Below are positions 52,761 to 61,789 of a DNA stretch of 64,000 nt, piece by piece. The notes under the pieces are model-generated. The model had not been told where the DNA came from. It ran no database searches and saw only the letters and a list, made by a program, of their open reading frames with translations. How positions within the stretch are numbered: the first letter of the stretch is position 1; each line of letters opens with the position of its first letter. A program made the position numbers and the translations under genes. This DNA is from CAYNRG01 sp964399545 (lineage in GTDB: Bacteria > Bacillota_I > Bacilli_A > Erysipelotrichales > Erysipelotrichaceae). The stretch covers positions 62,001-126,000 of the forward strand of contig CAYNRG010000004.1 in NCBI GenBank assembly GCA_964399545.1, written 5' to 3'.

Positions 52761-53834
52761 ATGAGTCAAAATCGATATCAGTTTTTAGAAATCATTAAAG
52801 AGGATGAAGAAAAGCGTATTACCCGAGTATGGGATAAGAAAACCTCAAAAGTATTAGTATGTAAGGTTTTTTTGAATTCGAGAAATAAAAAAGTGTATAA
52901 GCAAATATTTGAATATCCGCATAGAGGGATTCCGAAGATAGTTGAGATTAAGGAAGAAAAAGGTCGATTAATTATCTATGAAGAAAATAGTCAGGGGCAA
53001 GTTCTTTCTCAAATGCGGGGAAAACAGTTCAATCTTGATTATGTTCAATCTATAATCATGGATTTATGCTCAATTGTTGATCATCTTCATAATTTAAAAC
53101 CTCCAGTGATACATAGGGATATTAAGCCTGAGAATGTGATTATTTCGCAAGAAGGCATCCAATTGATTGATTTTGATATTGCTAGAAACTATATGGTTAA
53201 TCAAAGTAAAGATACAACGGTACTTGGAAGTATAGGGTTTGCAGCTCCAGAACAGTTTGGATTTGGTCAAAGTGATGAACGAACTGATATTTATGCAATG
53301 GGAGTTTTATTGAACTGGATGCTAACTGGAAAGATGCTTCATGAAAAATTGTGCCAGGAACCCTTTAGAACGGTGGTTGTAAAGGCCACCGCAGTGAACC
53401 CGAACCTTCGTTATAGAAAAATTAAAGAGGTGAGAAGAGCACTTGAAAAAAGAGAAACCGAGGCTAGAGGTGTAGAACTCTCTTTTTCTATGAGAAAGAG
53501 CAAAAAGGGGAAAGAATCATGGGCTTTGCCTGGATATCGTAGGAAGAAGAAAAAGATAAGAATTATGGCGACAGTGATATACATTGCTATCTTCTCCACT
53601 ATGCTGAGTATTTTAACAAGAGTCGGATCAGATGAAACTCTTTACCGAGAAGATATAATGATTGGAAACATAATGGTTATGTGGTTTTTAGCAATTTTGT
53701 TTTACTGGGATTATAGAGGCTGGAGAAGCAGGTTTGTTTCTTTTGAAAAGCCTCAGACAGTTGTTGGGAGTGCTCTTTCGTTAATAGGACTTTTATTTAT
53801 AGCTTTATTAATTGCAGTAGTACTGACTCGCTAA
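52761..53834 (+). CDS. Ser/Thr protein kinase with C-terminal membrane helices
   Basis: The kinase domain (about residues 8-235) has a catalytic lysine in VLVCKVF, the catalytic loop HRDIKPEN (about 118-125), DFD (about 137-139) in place of DFG, APEQ and the DIYAMGVLL element. A basic linker leads to three or so helices (about 270-355). No PASTA domain is present. GGAG lies six bases upstream of the chosen ATG; the earlier ATG is only 12 bases from the likely transcript start. The DFD change is seen in some bacterial kinases, so activity is plausible but not certain. It is followed by an HTH gene with the same operator-like site. Confidence 0.85.
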   Translation: MSQNRYQFLEIIKEDEEKRITRVWDKKTSKVLVCKVFLNSRNKKVYKQIFEYPHRGIPKIVEIKEEKGRLIIYEENSQGQVLSQMRGKQFNLDYVQSIIMDLCSIVDHLHNLKPPVIHRDIKPENVIISQEGIQLIDFDIARNYMVNQSKDTTVLGSIGFAAPEQFGFGQSDERTDIYAMGVLLNWMLTGKMLHEKLCQEPFRTVVVKATAVNPNLRYRKIKEVRRALEKRETEARGVELSFSMRKSKKGKESWALPGYRRKKKKIRIMATVIYIAIFSTMLSILTRVGSDETLYREDIMIGNIMVMWFLAILFYWDYRGWRSRFVSFEKPQTVVGSALSLIGLLFIALLIAVVLTR

Positions 53835-53849
53835 AGTGACAAACTTAAA

Positions 53850-53866
53850 GTATGCTTAGTGCATAC
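53850..53866. promoter_or_regulatory. Palindrome GTATGC-N5-GCATAC upstream of the HTH gene
   Basis: The same inverted repeat as before the kinase gene lies 20 bases upstream of a TATAAT at 53887-53892, overlapping the expected -35. The two sites make one likely regulon. Confidence 0.65.
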
Positions 53867-53948
53867 CAATTTTATTCTATTACGAGTATAATTAAATTAA
53901 TTATTAAGAAAACAGCTAAAATAGTGTAGTTATTGAGGTGTAGAAAAG

Positions 53949-54371
53949 ATGAAACTAAAGAAGACAGTTAATTTGGAGGAAGCGATTAGGAAAAAGGCGG
54001 ATATAGAGGAGTTAAAAGAAATTTTGTCAGAAATCGAAGAGAAGACCTTAGCTCAGCAGCTAAATCAGCTGTTAGCTGAAAGAAATTTGCTAATTGCAGA
54101 AATTATAAAAAAGACAGCTTTAGATAGAACTTATGCGTATCAAATTTTTGATGGGAGAAGGATTCCTGGAAGAGATAAGGTGCTTCAAATAGCCATTGCT
54201 CTTTCGTGTACGGTGGATATGACTAACTGTTTGTTGACTTTGTCAAAACACCAAAAATTGTATGCGAAAGTAAAGCGTGATGCGGCATTAATTTTAATGA
54301 TTGAAAAAAAATTTCAGCTATCAGAGGTCAACTATCAGTTGGAATGGTTAGGATTTGAGGTGTTGGATTAG
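53949..54371 (+). CDS. XRE-type HTH protein paired with kinase
   Basis: The 140-residue protein has an acidic N-terminal helix region and an HTH at about residues 45-90 with DRTYAYQIFDGRRIPGRDKVLQIA. Its C-terminal part ends in a short helical module (FQLSEVNYQLEWLGFEVL). Small HTH proteins of this kind are often encoded next to Ser/Thr kinases in Bacillota and may be their targets or partners. GAGGTG is ten bases upstream. It may bind the shared palindrome. Confidence 0.75.
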   Translation: MKLKKTVNLEEAIRKKADIEELKEILSEIEEKTLAQQLNQLLAERNLLIAEIIKKTALDRTYAYQIFDGRRIPGRDKVLQIAIALSCTVDMTNCLLTLSKHQKLYAKVKRDAALILMIEKKFQLSEVNYQLEWLGFEVLD

Positions 54372-54380
54372 GGAAAATAA

Positions 54381-54450
54381 AAAGGACTGTTTAAATAAAA
54401 TCTAGTTGTTATCATAACACTTAGATTTATTTCTTACGAGTCCTTTTTTA
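54381..54450. terminator. Long bidirectional terminator hairpin
   Basis: AAAGGACT pairs with AGTCCTTT around a nested stem of about ten pairs (AATAAAATCTA with TAGATTTATT) and ends in a T run. It lies between convergent genes. Confidence 0.7.
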
Positions 54451-54465
54451 GGTGGAAAGAAGAGA

Positions 54466-55587
54466 TTATTTACTTTCTTCAAGAGGTTTATCTAGGTAAA
54501 GCATATAATACTCATCATAGGTTAGACCTGATGCAGCGACTTTTTTAGCAAGTTCAGGACCTATGTAGCGATAATGCCAAGGTTCATAGGTGTAACCTGT
54601 AATTTGTTCTTTTCCTTCAGGATATCGAAGAATCCAACCATAATTAGCAGCATTTTCTTTAACCCACTCGAATTCAGGAGTGTCTTTGAAAGAGCCGATA
54701 TTTTGACTTTCTCCTCCTGCACTTAAATCAATAGTTAAGCCAGTTTGATGTTCTGAATGCCCAGGCCGTGCTGAGAACCTATCAGCTTCTTCTTGTCCTT
54801 TGGCACTTACATAGCGGTCATACAAAGAAGCTTGGTGTTCGTAATCACGATATGAACTAGTTGCATAAATGACTAACCCTAAATCGCGTGCGCCCTCACA
54901 AAGTTCTTCAAGGGCATCTGCAGCTTCAGCATCTAATTGAAGGTCTGAGGATGCGTAACGAAGAGATAAATTTTCTAATTTTGAAGGCACATAAGAAGAA
55001 GATAGATAGAATGTTTTATTTACAAGCATATTAATATTTCCTTCATTCTTTACAGGAGCAACTACTTCGTAAGGTGCTCTATAGGTATTAGTTAAAGACA
55101 ATGCCGCAGAGCTATTTGACTCTGAATTTTTTTGGGCATCTTGAAGATAGGTTGTAATATCTTCTTGGAAATCAAAGACTAATAAAGGTGTAATTTCATA
55201 AAATTTTAAACCATCAAAAAGAGAAAGGACAGTTTCTTTTGAATAACCTTTTTCAATTAATCGATCAAAAAGAAGAAATTCTTTTTCCTCACATGTATCT
55301 GTAACAACATAAAGCTCAAGGTATTTTTTATTTAATGTTTTGGATGAGATTGCTTGAGCAAGATTTTCAGAGTAGTAGTCATTTTTTAAAATTGTCGATA
55401 CTAAACGTTGAGAGCGGATAGATCTAACTTCTTCGGTAGTGTACCCTAAGGATTTTAACTCTTTAGTTTGAAGCATAAAAGGAACACGAATAAGAGCAAT
55501 TACCAATAGAATGATAGCTAGCCCCCCATAGATAGCTACTTTCCGAATATTTTTAATTGGGGGATTGAAATTTTTTCTTTTAATCAT
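54466..55587 (-). CDS. VanY-type D-Ala-D-Ala carboxypeptidase (M15B)
   Basis: A membrane helix at about residues 14-32 is followed by a linker and an M15 catalytic domain (about 210-370). The zinc ligands and catalytic residues lie in SARPGHSEHQTGLTIDL (about residues 275-291) and EPWHYRY near residue 335. Such enzymes trim the terminal D-Ala of wall peptides. The 373-residue length includes an extra helical N-terminal domain. AAAGGAG precedes the chosen ATG. Confidence 0.9.
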   Translation of the reverse strand: MIKRKNFNPPIKNIRKVAIYGGLAIILLVIALIRVPFMLQTKELKSLGYTTEEVRSIRSQRLVSTILKNDYYSENLAQAISSKTLNKKYLELYVVTDTCEEKEFLLFDRLIEKGYSKETVLSLFDGLKFYEITPLLVFDFQEDITTYLQDAQKNSESNSSAALSLTNTYRAPYEVVAPVKNEGNINMLVNKTFYLSSSYVPSKLENLSLRYASSDLQLDAEAADALEELCEGARDLGLVIYATSSYRDYEHQASLYDRYVSAKGQEEADRFSARPGHSEHQTGLTIDLSAGGESQNIGSFKDTPEFEWVKENAANYGWILRYPEGKEQITGYTYEPWHYRYIGPELAKKVAASGLTYDEYYMLYLDKPLEESK

Positions 55588-56261
55588 AATAAATTCTCCT
55601 TTAATAAAGTCCATGGAAATTGATTGGGTGGACTACTTTTAAATGTGCATATTTCTTTAGTAATGGGATGTTTAAACTGTAACTCAACAGCCCATAAGGC
55701 AATTTGTTGTCCAACGATGGACTTTGAGTTGTAGCGCTGATCTCCCCAAAGAGGGGCATGATGTGAAGCGAATTGAACTCGAATTTGATGAGGGCGTCCT
55801 GTCTCTAGTTGAATTTCGACAAGGCTTAAACTCTCTTTTGTATTGAGGTACTGATAAGATAGAATCGCTTTTTTTCCTTCTGGGTGAGTTGGTTGGACCG
55901 TGCAGACCATATTATTCCGACGATCTTTCATAAGGTAATCTATCCATGTTGCTGAGGGGAGTAAATTCGAACTACAAACCACGGCCTGGTAGATTTTTTT
56001 AATTTCATTTTTCCTTAGTTGATCAGATAATCTAGAAGCAGCTTTGGATGTTTTTGCAAAAACCATAACACCACCAACAGGACGATCTAATCGATGAACA
56101 AGACCTAAATAAACATTCCCGGGTTTTTGGTAACGGTGCTTTAAATCTTCTTTTAGTATTGTTAGACAGTCTTTATCTTGAGAACGATCTGCTTGAACGG
56201 GGATATTAACAGGCTTTTCCACCACAAGAAGGTGATTGTCTTCATAAATAATGGAAATCAT
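55584..56261 (-). CDS. RluA-family pseudouridine synthase
   Basis: The catalytic Asp lies in HRLDRPVGG (about residues 56-64) and the RPHQIRVQ motif is present. It has no S4 domain. The protein of 225 residues makes pseudouridine in rRNA or tRNA, position unknown. Its start overlaps the stop of the methyltransferase gene (TAATG), and its end overlaps the carboxypeptidase start, so the three are an operon. Confidence 0.87.
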   Translation of the reverse strand: MISIIYEDNHLLVVEKPVNIPVQADRSQDKDCLTILKEDLKHRYQKPGNVYLGLVHRLDRPVGGVMVFAKTSKAASRLSDQLRKNEIKKIYQAVVCSSNLLPSATWIDYLMKDRRNNMVCTVQPTHPEGKKAILSYQYLNTKESLSLVEIQLETGRPHQIRVQFASHHAPLWGDQRYNSKSIVGQQIALWAVELQFKHPITKEICTFKSSPPNQFPWTLLKENLL

Positions 56262-57133
56262 TATTTTGACCACCGCCCATAAATTCCGCAAGGTAAGAAT
56301 AAGTTTTCAGAACGAATAGGTAAACTAATTTCCCCTGCTTCAATATTTCCGGAATTCATTCTTTTTAAGATGGAACGAGTCAGAATGTTTTCTAAAGAAA
56401 TGCTAGAAAATCCAGTTGTATAGGCATTAACTAAGAAGAAAATAGCATCTTTATCTAAGATATCTAAACAAGCATCAATTAGGATGTTGATGTGCTCTTC
56501 TAATTTCCACATTTCTCCTTGAGGGCCGCGACCATATGATGGAGGATCCATAACAATGCCATGATAGGTATGTCCGCGACGTTTTTCGCGTTGAACAAAT
56601 TTTAGAACGTCATCCACAATGAAACGAATTTTGTTATTTTCAAGTCCACATAATTGCATATTTTCTTTAGCCCATTGGACCATTCCTTTAGAAGCATCTA
56701 CGTGGACAACCTCGGCAGCTCCAGCTTGACTACAAGCCATAGTAGCTCCACCTGTATAAGCGAATAAGTTCAAAATGCGAACTTCATGAGAGCTTTTTTT
56801 AATTTTTTCCTGCATCCAATCCCAGTTTGCAGCTTGTTCAGGAAATAACCCCGTGTGTTTAAATCCCGTAGGAGAAACTTTAAAGGTTAAATCTTTGTAA
56901 CGAACTGTCCAAAAATCTGGGAGTGAAGTCTTAAAATCCCAACGACCACCACCTTGTTTAGAACGGTGGTAATGGGCATCACAAGTTTTCCATACGGAAG
57001 AGTTTGTATCAGTATACCAAATCGCTTGTGGATCAGGGCGCCGAAGGGTGAATTTTCCCCAACGTTCTAGCTTTTCGCCACATCCAGCATCCAAGCATTC
57101 ATAATCTTTCCAATGTTCACTATATTTTTTCAT
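56261..57133 (-). CDS. Class I SAM-dependent rRNA methyltransferase (RlmI-like)
   Basis: The SAM motif LNLFAYTGGATM (about residues 120-131), an acidic VHVDASKG second motif and the catalytic DPPSYGRG (about 198-205) are present. This pattern fits the COG1092-type 23S rRNA cytosine methyltransferases without the PUA domain. The 290-residue length is normal for the short form. The target position is not certain. Confidence 0.87.
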   Translation of the reverse strand: MKKYSEHWKDYECLDAGCGEKLERWGKFTLRRPDPQAIWYTDTNSSVWKTCDAHYHRSKQGGGRWDFKTSLPDFWTVRYKDLTFKVSPTGFKHTGLFPEQAANWDWMQEKIKKSSHEVRILNLFAYTGGATMACSQAGAAEVVHVDASKGMVQWAKENMQLCGLENNKIRFIVDDVLKFVQREKRRGHTYHGIVMDPPSYGRGPQGEMWKLEEHINILIDACLDILDKDAIFFLVNAYTTGFSSISLENILTRSILKRMNSGNIEAGEISLPIRSENLFLPCGIYGRWSK

Positions 57134-57224
57134 GTAAAAGCTCCTTTAGACCATTTAATTCATTATAGCATTAAAATGAACTTTTCTGTATAATATTAGA
57201 AGAAAAAGAAAGGTGGACATAGAA

Positions 57225-59378
57225 ATGAATTTACTTGATGGATTAAATCAACATCAAAAAGAGGCGGTTTTAGCACAGGAGCAATATCTTCGGATTATTG
57301 CAGGAGCTGGAAGTGGAAAAACGCGAGTGTTAACAACAAGAATTGCCCACCTTATTGAAGAGAGAGGTATATATCCGAATCGAATTTTAGCAATAACCTT
57401 TACAAATAAGGCGGCAAATGAGATGAAAGAGCGAGTACGTCGTCAGTTAAATGACCCCAATATGGCCGTCTGGATTAGCACGATCCATTCCTTATGCGTT
57501 CGTATTTTAAGGGAAGATATTGTTGCGATGGATATTCCACGTAATTTTACAGTGATGGATCAAGATGATCAAAAAAGTATTTTGAAAGAAGCGTATAAGT
57601 TGTTTGAGATTGATAAAGGGAATCTATCTTTTTATTCAATGTTGAATTATATTTCAAATAATAAAAGTGCGGATATTTCAATTGAAAGAGCTTATGTTTT
57701 AGCGGGTGATCTACATGGTGAAAAAAGCAAAGCGAAAGTTTATGAATATTATTGTAATCGTCAAAAAGAAATGTATGCATTAGATTTTGATGATTTATTG
57801 TTGGTTACAGTAAAACTATTGAAACAATTTCCGACAATACGCCAAAAATGGGGTTCTCGATTTCATCATATTTTAGTGGATGAGTTTCAAGATATTGATT
57901 CTGTTCAATATGAGCTAATTCAATTTTTAGCACAGACAGAAAACTCAATTTTAGTTGTGGGTGATCCCGATCAAACCATTTATACATGGCGTGGTGCAGA
58001 TGTGAATATTATTATGAATTTTGAGAAATCGTATCCTACCTGTAAAACGATTTTCTTAAATCAAAATTATCGATCTTCTGATAAAATTCTTCAAGGTGCA
58101 AATAGTGTTATTCGATGCAATCGAAATCGGATAGAAAAAGAGTTATACACTCAGCGAGTGCAAGAGGAGTTAATTACTCATTACTCAAGTACTTCAGAAG
58201 AATATGAAGCTTACTGGATTGCAAGTAAAATTAGTGAGTTGCATCAAAAGGGGAAGTCATATAAGGATATCGCTATTCTGTATCGAAGTAATTATCTTTC
58301 ACGGGCAATTGAGAGAAGTTTACTCGATGAAAGAGTTCCCTATATTATTTATGGAGGAATAAAATTCTATGAACGAGCTGAAATCAAAGATGCGCTTTGC
58401 TACTTGAGAATGATTACTGCGGCTGATGATTTAGCATTACAGAGAATCATCAATAAACCGAAAAGAGGGTTGGGAAAGAAGAGCTTAGATGCGATTTTTG
58501 ATCATGCTCGTGCAGAGGGCACAAGCATGTATGAAGCGTTGTTAAAAGAGATTCCACTTTCTGGAAAAGCGAAGGTAACTGTTGAAAAATTTGTAGAAAT
58601 GGTTGAAAGATGGAGAAAATTGGCAGATGATAAGCCTGTCTTTGAAGTTTTGGAGATGGTTCTTAGAGATAGTGGTTACCACGATATGCTATCGGAGAAT
58701 CAAGAAACAGAGCGAATGGAGAATTTAAAGGAATTAATGAATGATATCCAAACTTTTATGGTGAATTATCCAGAAAGCACATTGGATGAGTATTTACAGT
58801 TAGTTTCTCTTTATGGAGAGAGAGATGATAATCTCCAAGATGATGTAGTTCAGCTGATGACTATTCATGCAGCAAAAGGATTAGAGTTTGATACTGTTTT
58901 TGTTTGCGGTCTATCGGATGGTGTTTTTCCAAGTGAAAGGTCCATGGCTGAAGGAAATCAAGGAGTTGAAGAAGAAAGGCGGTTAGCCTATGTTGCATTT
59001 ACTCGTGCCAAAAATAAGTTATACCTAACAGAATCTTCAGGATTTAGCTTTGTCTTATCAAAAGCACGTGTTCCATCACGATTTATTGATGAATTGGATG
59101 ATGAAACAGTAGAACATTTAGGGGCTACTTTTGATCATGGTAAGCGAAGTGACTTTGTACTGAAACAAGAACCTTTAGCACCAAAACCAACAATGACAAC
59201 ATTAAAAAAGGGAACAGCAACGCGTTGGAAAAAGGGCGAGCTTGTTACTCATGGTAAATTTGGAGATGGGGTTGTGATGAGCTATGATAAAGGGATGGTT
59301 GAAATTGCCTTTGCTTATCCTCATGGTGTGAAGAAGATGTTGTCCTCTCATCCATCTATCAAGAGAAAGTCTGAATAA
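57225..59378 (+). CDS. pcrA: DNA helicase PcrA (UvrD family)
   Basis: The SF1 helicase has Walker A GAGSGKT (about residues 30-36), the Walker B VDEFQDID, QNYRS and the later VALTRAK-type motif (AFTRAKN). PcrA unwinds DNA in repair and plasmid replication. It is 717 residues long with a C-terminal Tudor-like tail (KFGDGVVMSY). AAGGTGG precedes the chosen ATG; a GTG 12 bases earlier overlaps it. A ligA gene follows, as in most Bacillota. Confidence 0.95.
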   Translation: MNLLDGLNQHQKEAVLAQEQYLRIIAGAGSGKTRVLTTRIAHLIEERGIYPNRILAITFTNKAANEMKERVRRQLNDPNMAVWISTIHSLCVRILREDIVAMDIPRNFTVMDQDDQKSILKEAYKLFEIDKGNLSFYSMLNYISNNKSADISIERAYVLAGDLHGEKSKAKVYEYYCNRQKEMYALDFDDLLLVTVKLLKQFPTIRQKWGSRFHHILVDEFQDIDSVQYELIQFLAQTENSILVVGDPDQTIYTWRGADVNIIMNFEKSYPTCKTIFLNQNYRSSDKILQGANSVIRCNRNRIEKELYTQRVQEELITHYSSTSEEYEAYWIASKISELHQKGKSYKDIAILYRSNYLSRAIERSLLDERVPYIIYGGIKFYERAEIKDALCYLRMITAADDLALQRIINKPKRGLGKKSLDAIFDHARAEGTSMYEALLKEIPLSGKAKVTVEKFVEMVERWRKLADDKPVFEVLEMVLRDSGYHDMLSENQETERMENLKELMNDIQTFMVNYPESTLDEYLQLVSLYGERDDNLQDDVVQLMTIHAAKGLEFDTVFVCGLSDGVFPSERSMAEGNQGVEEERRLAYVAFTRAKNKLYLTESSGFSFVLSKARVPSRFIDELDDETVEHLGATFDHGKRSDFVLKQEPLAPKPTMTTLKKGTATRWKKGELVTHGKFGDGVVMSYDKGMVEIAFAYPHGVKKMLSSHPSIKRKSE

Positions 59379-59390
59379 TACGAAGATTTG

Positions 59391-59428
59391 AGATTGATTT
59401 GTGCTTATTGGTGTTAATCAATCTTTTT
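59391..59428 (+). terminator. Rho-independent terminator after pcrA
   Basis: A nine-pair perfect stem AGATTGATT/AATCAATCT with a 16-base loop is followed by T residues. It separates pcrA from ligA. Confidence 0.75.
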
Positions 59429-59474
59429 CTCTGTGTAAAACTAAGATTTTGAAGATAAAAACAAGTGATTTTTA

Positions 59475-59483
59475 TGATATAAT
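59475..59483 (+). promoter_or_regulatory. Extended -10 promoter of ligA
   Basis: TGATATAAT lies 26 bases upstream of the ligA ATG and after the pcrA terminator. Confidence 0.6.
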
Positions 59484-59508
59484 AAAAAGAGTTTTTGGAG
59501 GAAATAAA

Positions 59509-61500
59509 ATGAAGGACAGAATTGAAGAACTACGAAATTTATTAAATCAATACAATTATGAGTATCATGTCCTTGATCAGCCAACAATTCCTGATTCAAG
59601 TTATGATCAATTAATAAGAGAACTACAAGAGTTAGAAAATAAATACCCAGAATATTTTGATGAATCTTCTCCAACACAGCGTATTGGTGGTACAGTGTTA
59701 GAAGAGTTTCAAAAAGTAGCACATAAGAGGAAAATGCTTTCTTTAGGAAATGTTTTTAATGAGGAAGAACTCAAAAGTTGGGCAAGTAAAATAGAACAAG
59801 AAGTTGGCCCTGTGGAATATTGTGTAGAGTTTAAGATTGATGGGTTAGCAATGTCGATTGATTATCAAAAAGGTAAGTTTAGTCAGGCGGTTACACGTGG
59901 TGATGGTGAAGTTGGTGAGTTAGTTACAGAAAATGTGAAAACAATAAAATCGATTCCGATGAAGATTGACTACCAACAAGACTTAGAAATTCGTGGTGAG
60001 GTTTTTATGCCAAAGGCAGTATTTGATAAATTAAATCAGCAGCGAAAAACATCTCAAGAAAGTGAGTTTGCAAATCCTAGGAATGCAGCAGCAGGGTCAA
60101 TTAGGCAGTTAGATTCAAGTGTTGCAGCTTCCAGACGACTAGATGCATTTTGGTATTATGTTCCAGAAGGGATGCAACATGGGAATTCGAGCCATTATGA
60201 CTCACTGCTGTGGCTTAAAAAATTGGGGTTTAAAATCAATGAGGAAACTCAATTATTTAAGAGTATTGATGAAGTGTGGTCATGGATTGAAAAAATCACA
60301 GAGAAAAGGAATAGTTTAGCATATGATATTGATGGGATTGTAATTAAAGTGAATGACTATCAAATTCAAGAACGGCTAGGATTTACTGTGAAAGTTCCTA
60401 AATGGGCAATTGCTTATAAGTTTCCCGCTGAAGAAGTGATGACTGTTGTTGAAGATATTTTTGTAACGGTGGGAAGAACAGGAAGAATAACACCTAATGC
60501 AAAGTTGCAACCAGTACAGTTGGCAGGTTCTGTTGTTGGGGCAGCAACATTACATAATGAAGATATGATTGCTAATAAAGACATTCGAATTAAAGATACG
60601 GTAGTTATTCGAAAAGCTGGTGATATTATTCCTGAAGTAGTTCGAAGCATTAAAGAAAAGAGAAATGGACAGCAAAAGCCATACATTTATCCAACACACT
60701 GTCCGCAATGTAATCAACCTCTACATCGCTTTGAAGAGGAGGCTTCACATTATTGCATTAATAGTGATTGTCCAGCTCGGATTGTGAGTTCTATTGCTCA
60801 TTTTGCATCACGGGATGCAATGAATATTGATGGCTTAGGAGAAAAAAGAGTGGAACAGATTTATAAAGCTGGATGGTTAAAAACCGTTGCGGATATTTAT
60901 GAATTAAAAAACCATCGAGAAGAATTAATCGAGTTAGATAAATTTGGGGAAAGGTCCTATGAAAAACTAATTGTTGCGATTGAAGAAAGCAAACAAAAAG
61001 GAATGGATAAACTTTTATTCGGCTTGGGTATTAGGCAAGTGGGAGCAAAGGCTGCACGAGCTTTAGCTGATTACTTTGGTAGCATGGAACGATTAAAAGA
61101 AACTACAATGGAAGATTTAGTTGAAGTGGAGGATATTGGAACCATTACAGCAGAGGCGGTAGTCAGTTATTTTAAGGATGAAAAAAATCAAGCTTTATTA
61201 ACTCATTTGCAACAGCAAAAAGTCAAAATGACCTATGAAAGAGAAGAAAAAGTTGACAGTGAGTTCTCTAATAAAATAATTGTCTTAACAGGAACACTGG
61301 AAAAATATGATCGAAAAGAAGCGCAGAGAATGCTTGAAAAATTAGGTGCAAAAGTCACATCAAGTGTGACATCAAAAACAGATTTTTTGATTGCAGGAAC
61401 TAACGCAGGTTCGAAATTAACAAAAGCACAGTCACTGAATATTCAAGTTTTGAGTGAAGAAGAGTGGTTAGCGATGATGGAGGAAAAAGAAAATGAATGA
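59509..61500 (+). CDS. ligA: NAD-dependent DNA ligase
   Basis: The catalytic lysine is in CVEFKIDGLAMS (about residue 112). Domain Ia, adenylation, OB, the four-Cys zinc finger (CPQC...CINSDCPAR), the helix-hairpin-helix repeats and a C-terminal BRCT domain follow in the standard order. It seals nicks in replication and repair. I chose the ATG with GGAGG upstream; the longer frame overlaps the leader. Length 663 is normal. Its end overlaps gatC by eight bases. Confidence 0.96.
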   Translation: MKDRIEELRNLLNQYNYEYHVLDQPTIPDSSYDQLIRELQELENKYPEYFDESSPTQRIGGTVLEEFQKVAHKRKMLSLGNVFNEEELKSWASKIEQEVGPVEYCVEFKIDGLAMSIDYQKGKFSQAVTRGDGEVGELVTENVKTIKSIPMKIDYQQDLEIRGEVFMPKAVFDKLNQQRKTSQESEFANPRNAAAGSIRQLDSSVAASRRLDAFWYYVPEGMQHGNSSHYDSLLWLKKLGFKINEETQLFKSIDEVWSWIEKITEKRNSLAYDIDGIVIKVNDYQIQERLGFTVKVPKWAIAYKFPAEEVMTVVEDIFVTVGRTGRITPNAKLQPVQLAGSVVGAATLHNEDMIANKDIRIKDTVVIRKAGDIIPEVVRSIKEKRNGQQKPYIYPTHCPQCNQPLHRFEEEASHYCINSDCPARIVSSIAHFASRDAMNIDGLGEKRVEQIYKAGWLKTVADIYELKNHREELIELDKFGERSYEKLIVAIEESKQKGMDKLLFGLGIRQVGAKAARALADYFGSMERLKETTMEDLVEVEDIGTITAEAVVSYFKDEKNQALLTHLQQQKVKMTYEREEKVDSEFSNKIIVLTGTLEKYDRKEAQRMLEKLGAKVTSSVTSKTDFLIAGTNAGSKLTKAQSLNIQVLSEEEWLAMMEEKENE

Positions 61501-61789
61501 GAAAAAAGATAAAGACTATTTTCGTGCACTAGCAAAACAGTGCATGTTTGAGTTTAAAGAAGAAGAGTTAGATCAAGTTGGGGCTGCCTTTGAAGTATTA
61601 GAAAAGCAGATGGAGTTTCTTTCTCATGTAGATACTGAAGGAATTGAACCAATGAACTATCCGTTTGAAGAAGAAACGATGTTTCTTCGCGATGATGTTG
61701 TTAACCATGTTGTGGCTCAAGATGAGGCACTGAAAAACGCAGCAAAATCTAGAAATGGGCATATTCTGGTGCCAAAGGTAATACGATGA
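61493..61789 (+). CDS. gatC: GatCAB amidotransferase subunit C
   Basis: This 98-residue subunit stabilises GatA-GatB, which turn Glu-tRNA(Gln) into Gln-tRNA(Gln) and, in some species, Asp-tRNA(Asn) into Asn-tRNA(Asn). It has the typical helical start (ALAKQCMFEF) and the MNYPFEEE...LRDDVV segment. Its start overlaps ligA and its stop overlaps gatA by four bases. Confidence 0.93.
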   Translation: MNEKKDKDYFRALAKQCMFEFKEEELDQVGAAFEVLEKQMEFLSHVDTEGIEPMNYPFEEETMFLRDDVVNHVVAQDEALKNAAKSRNGHILVPKVIR

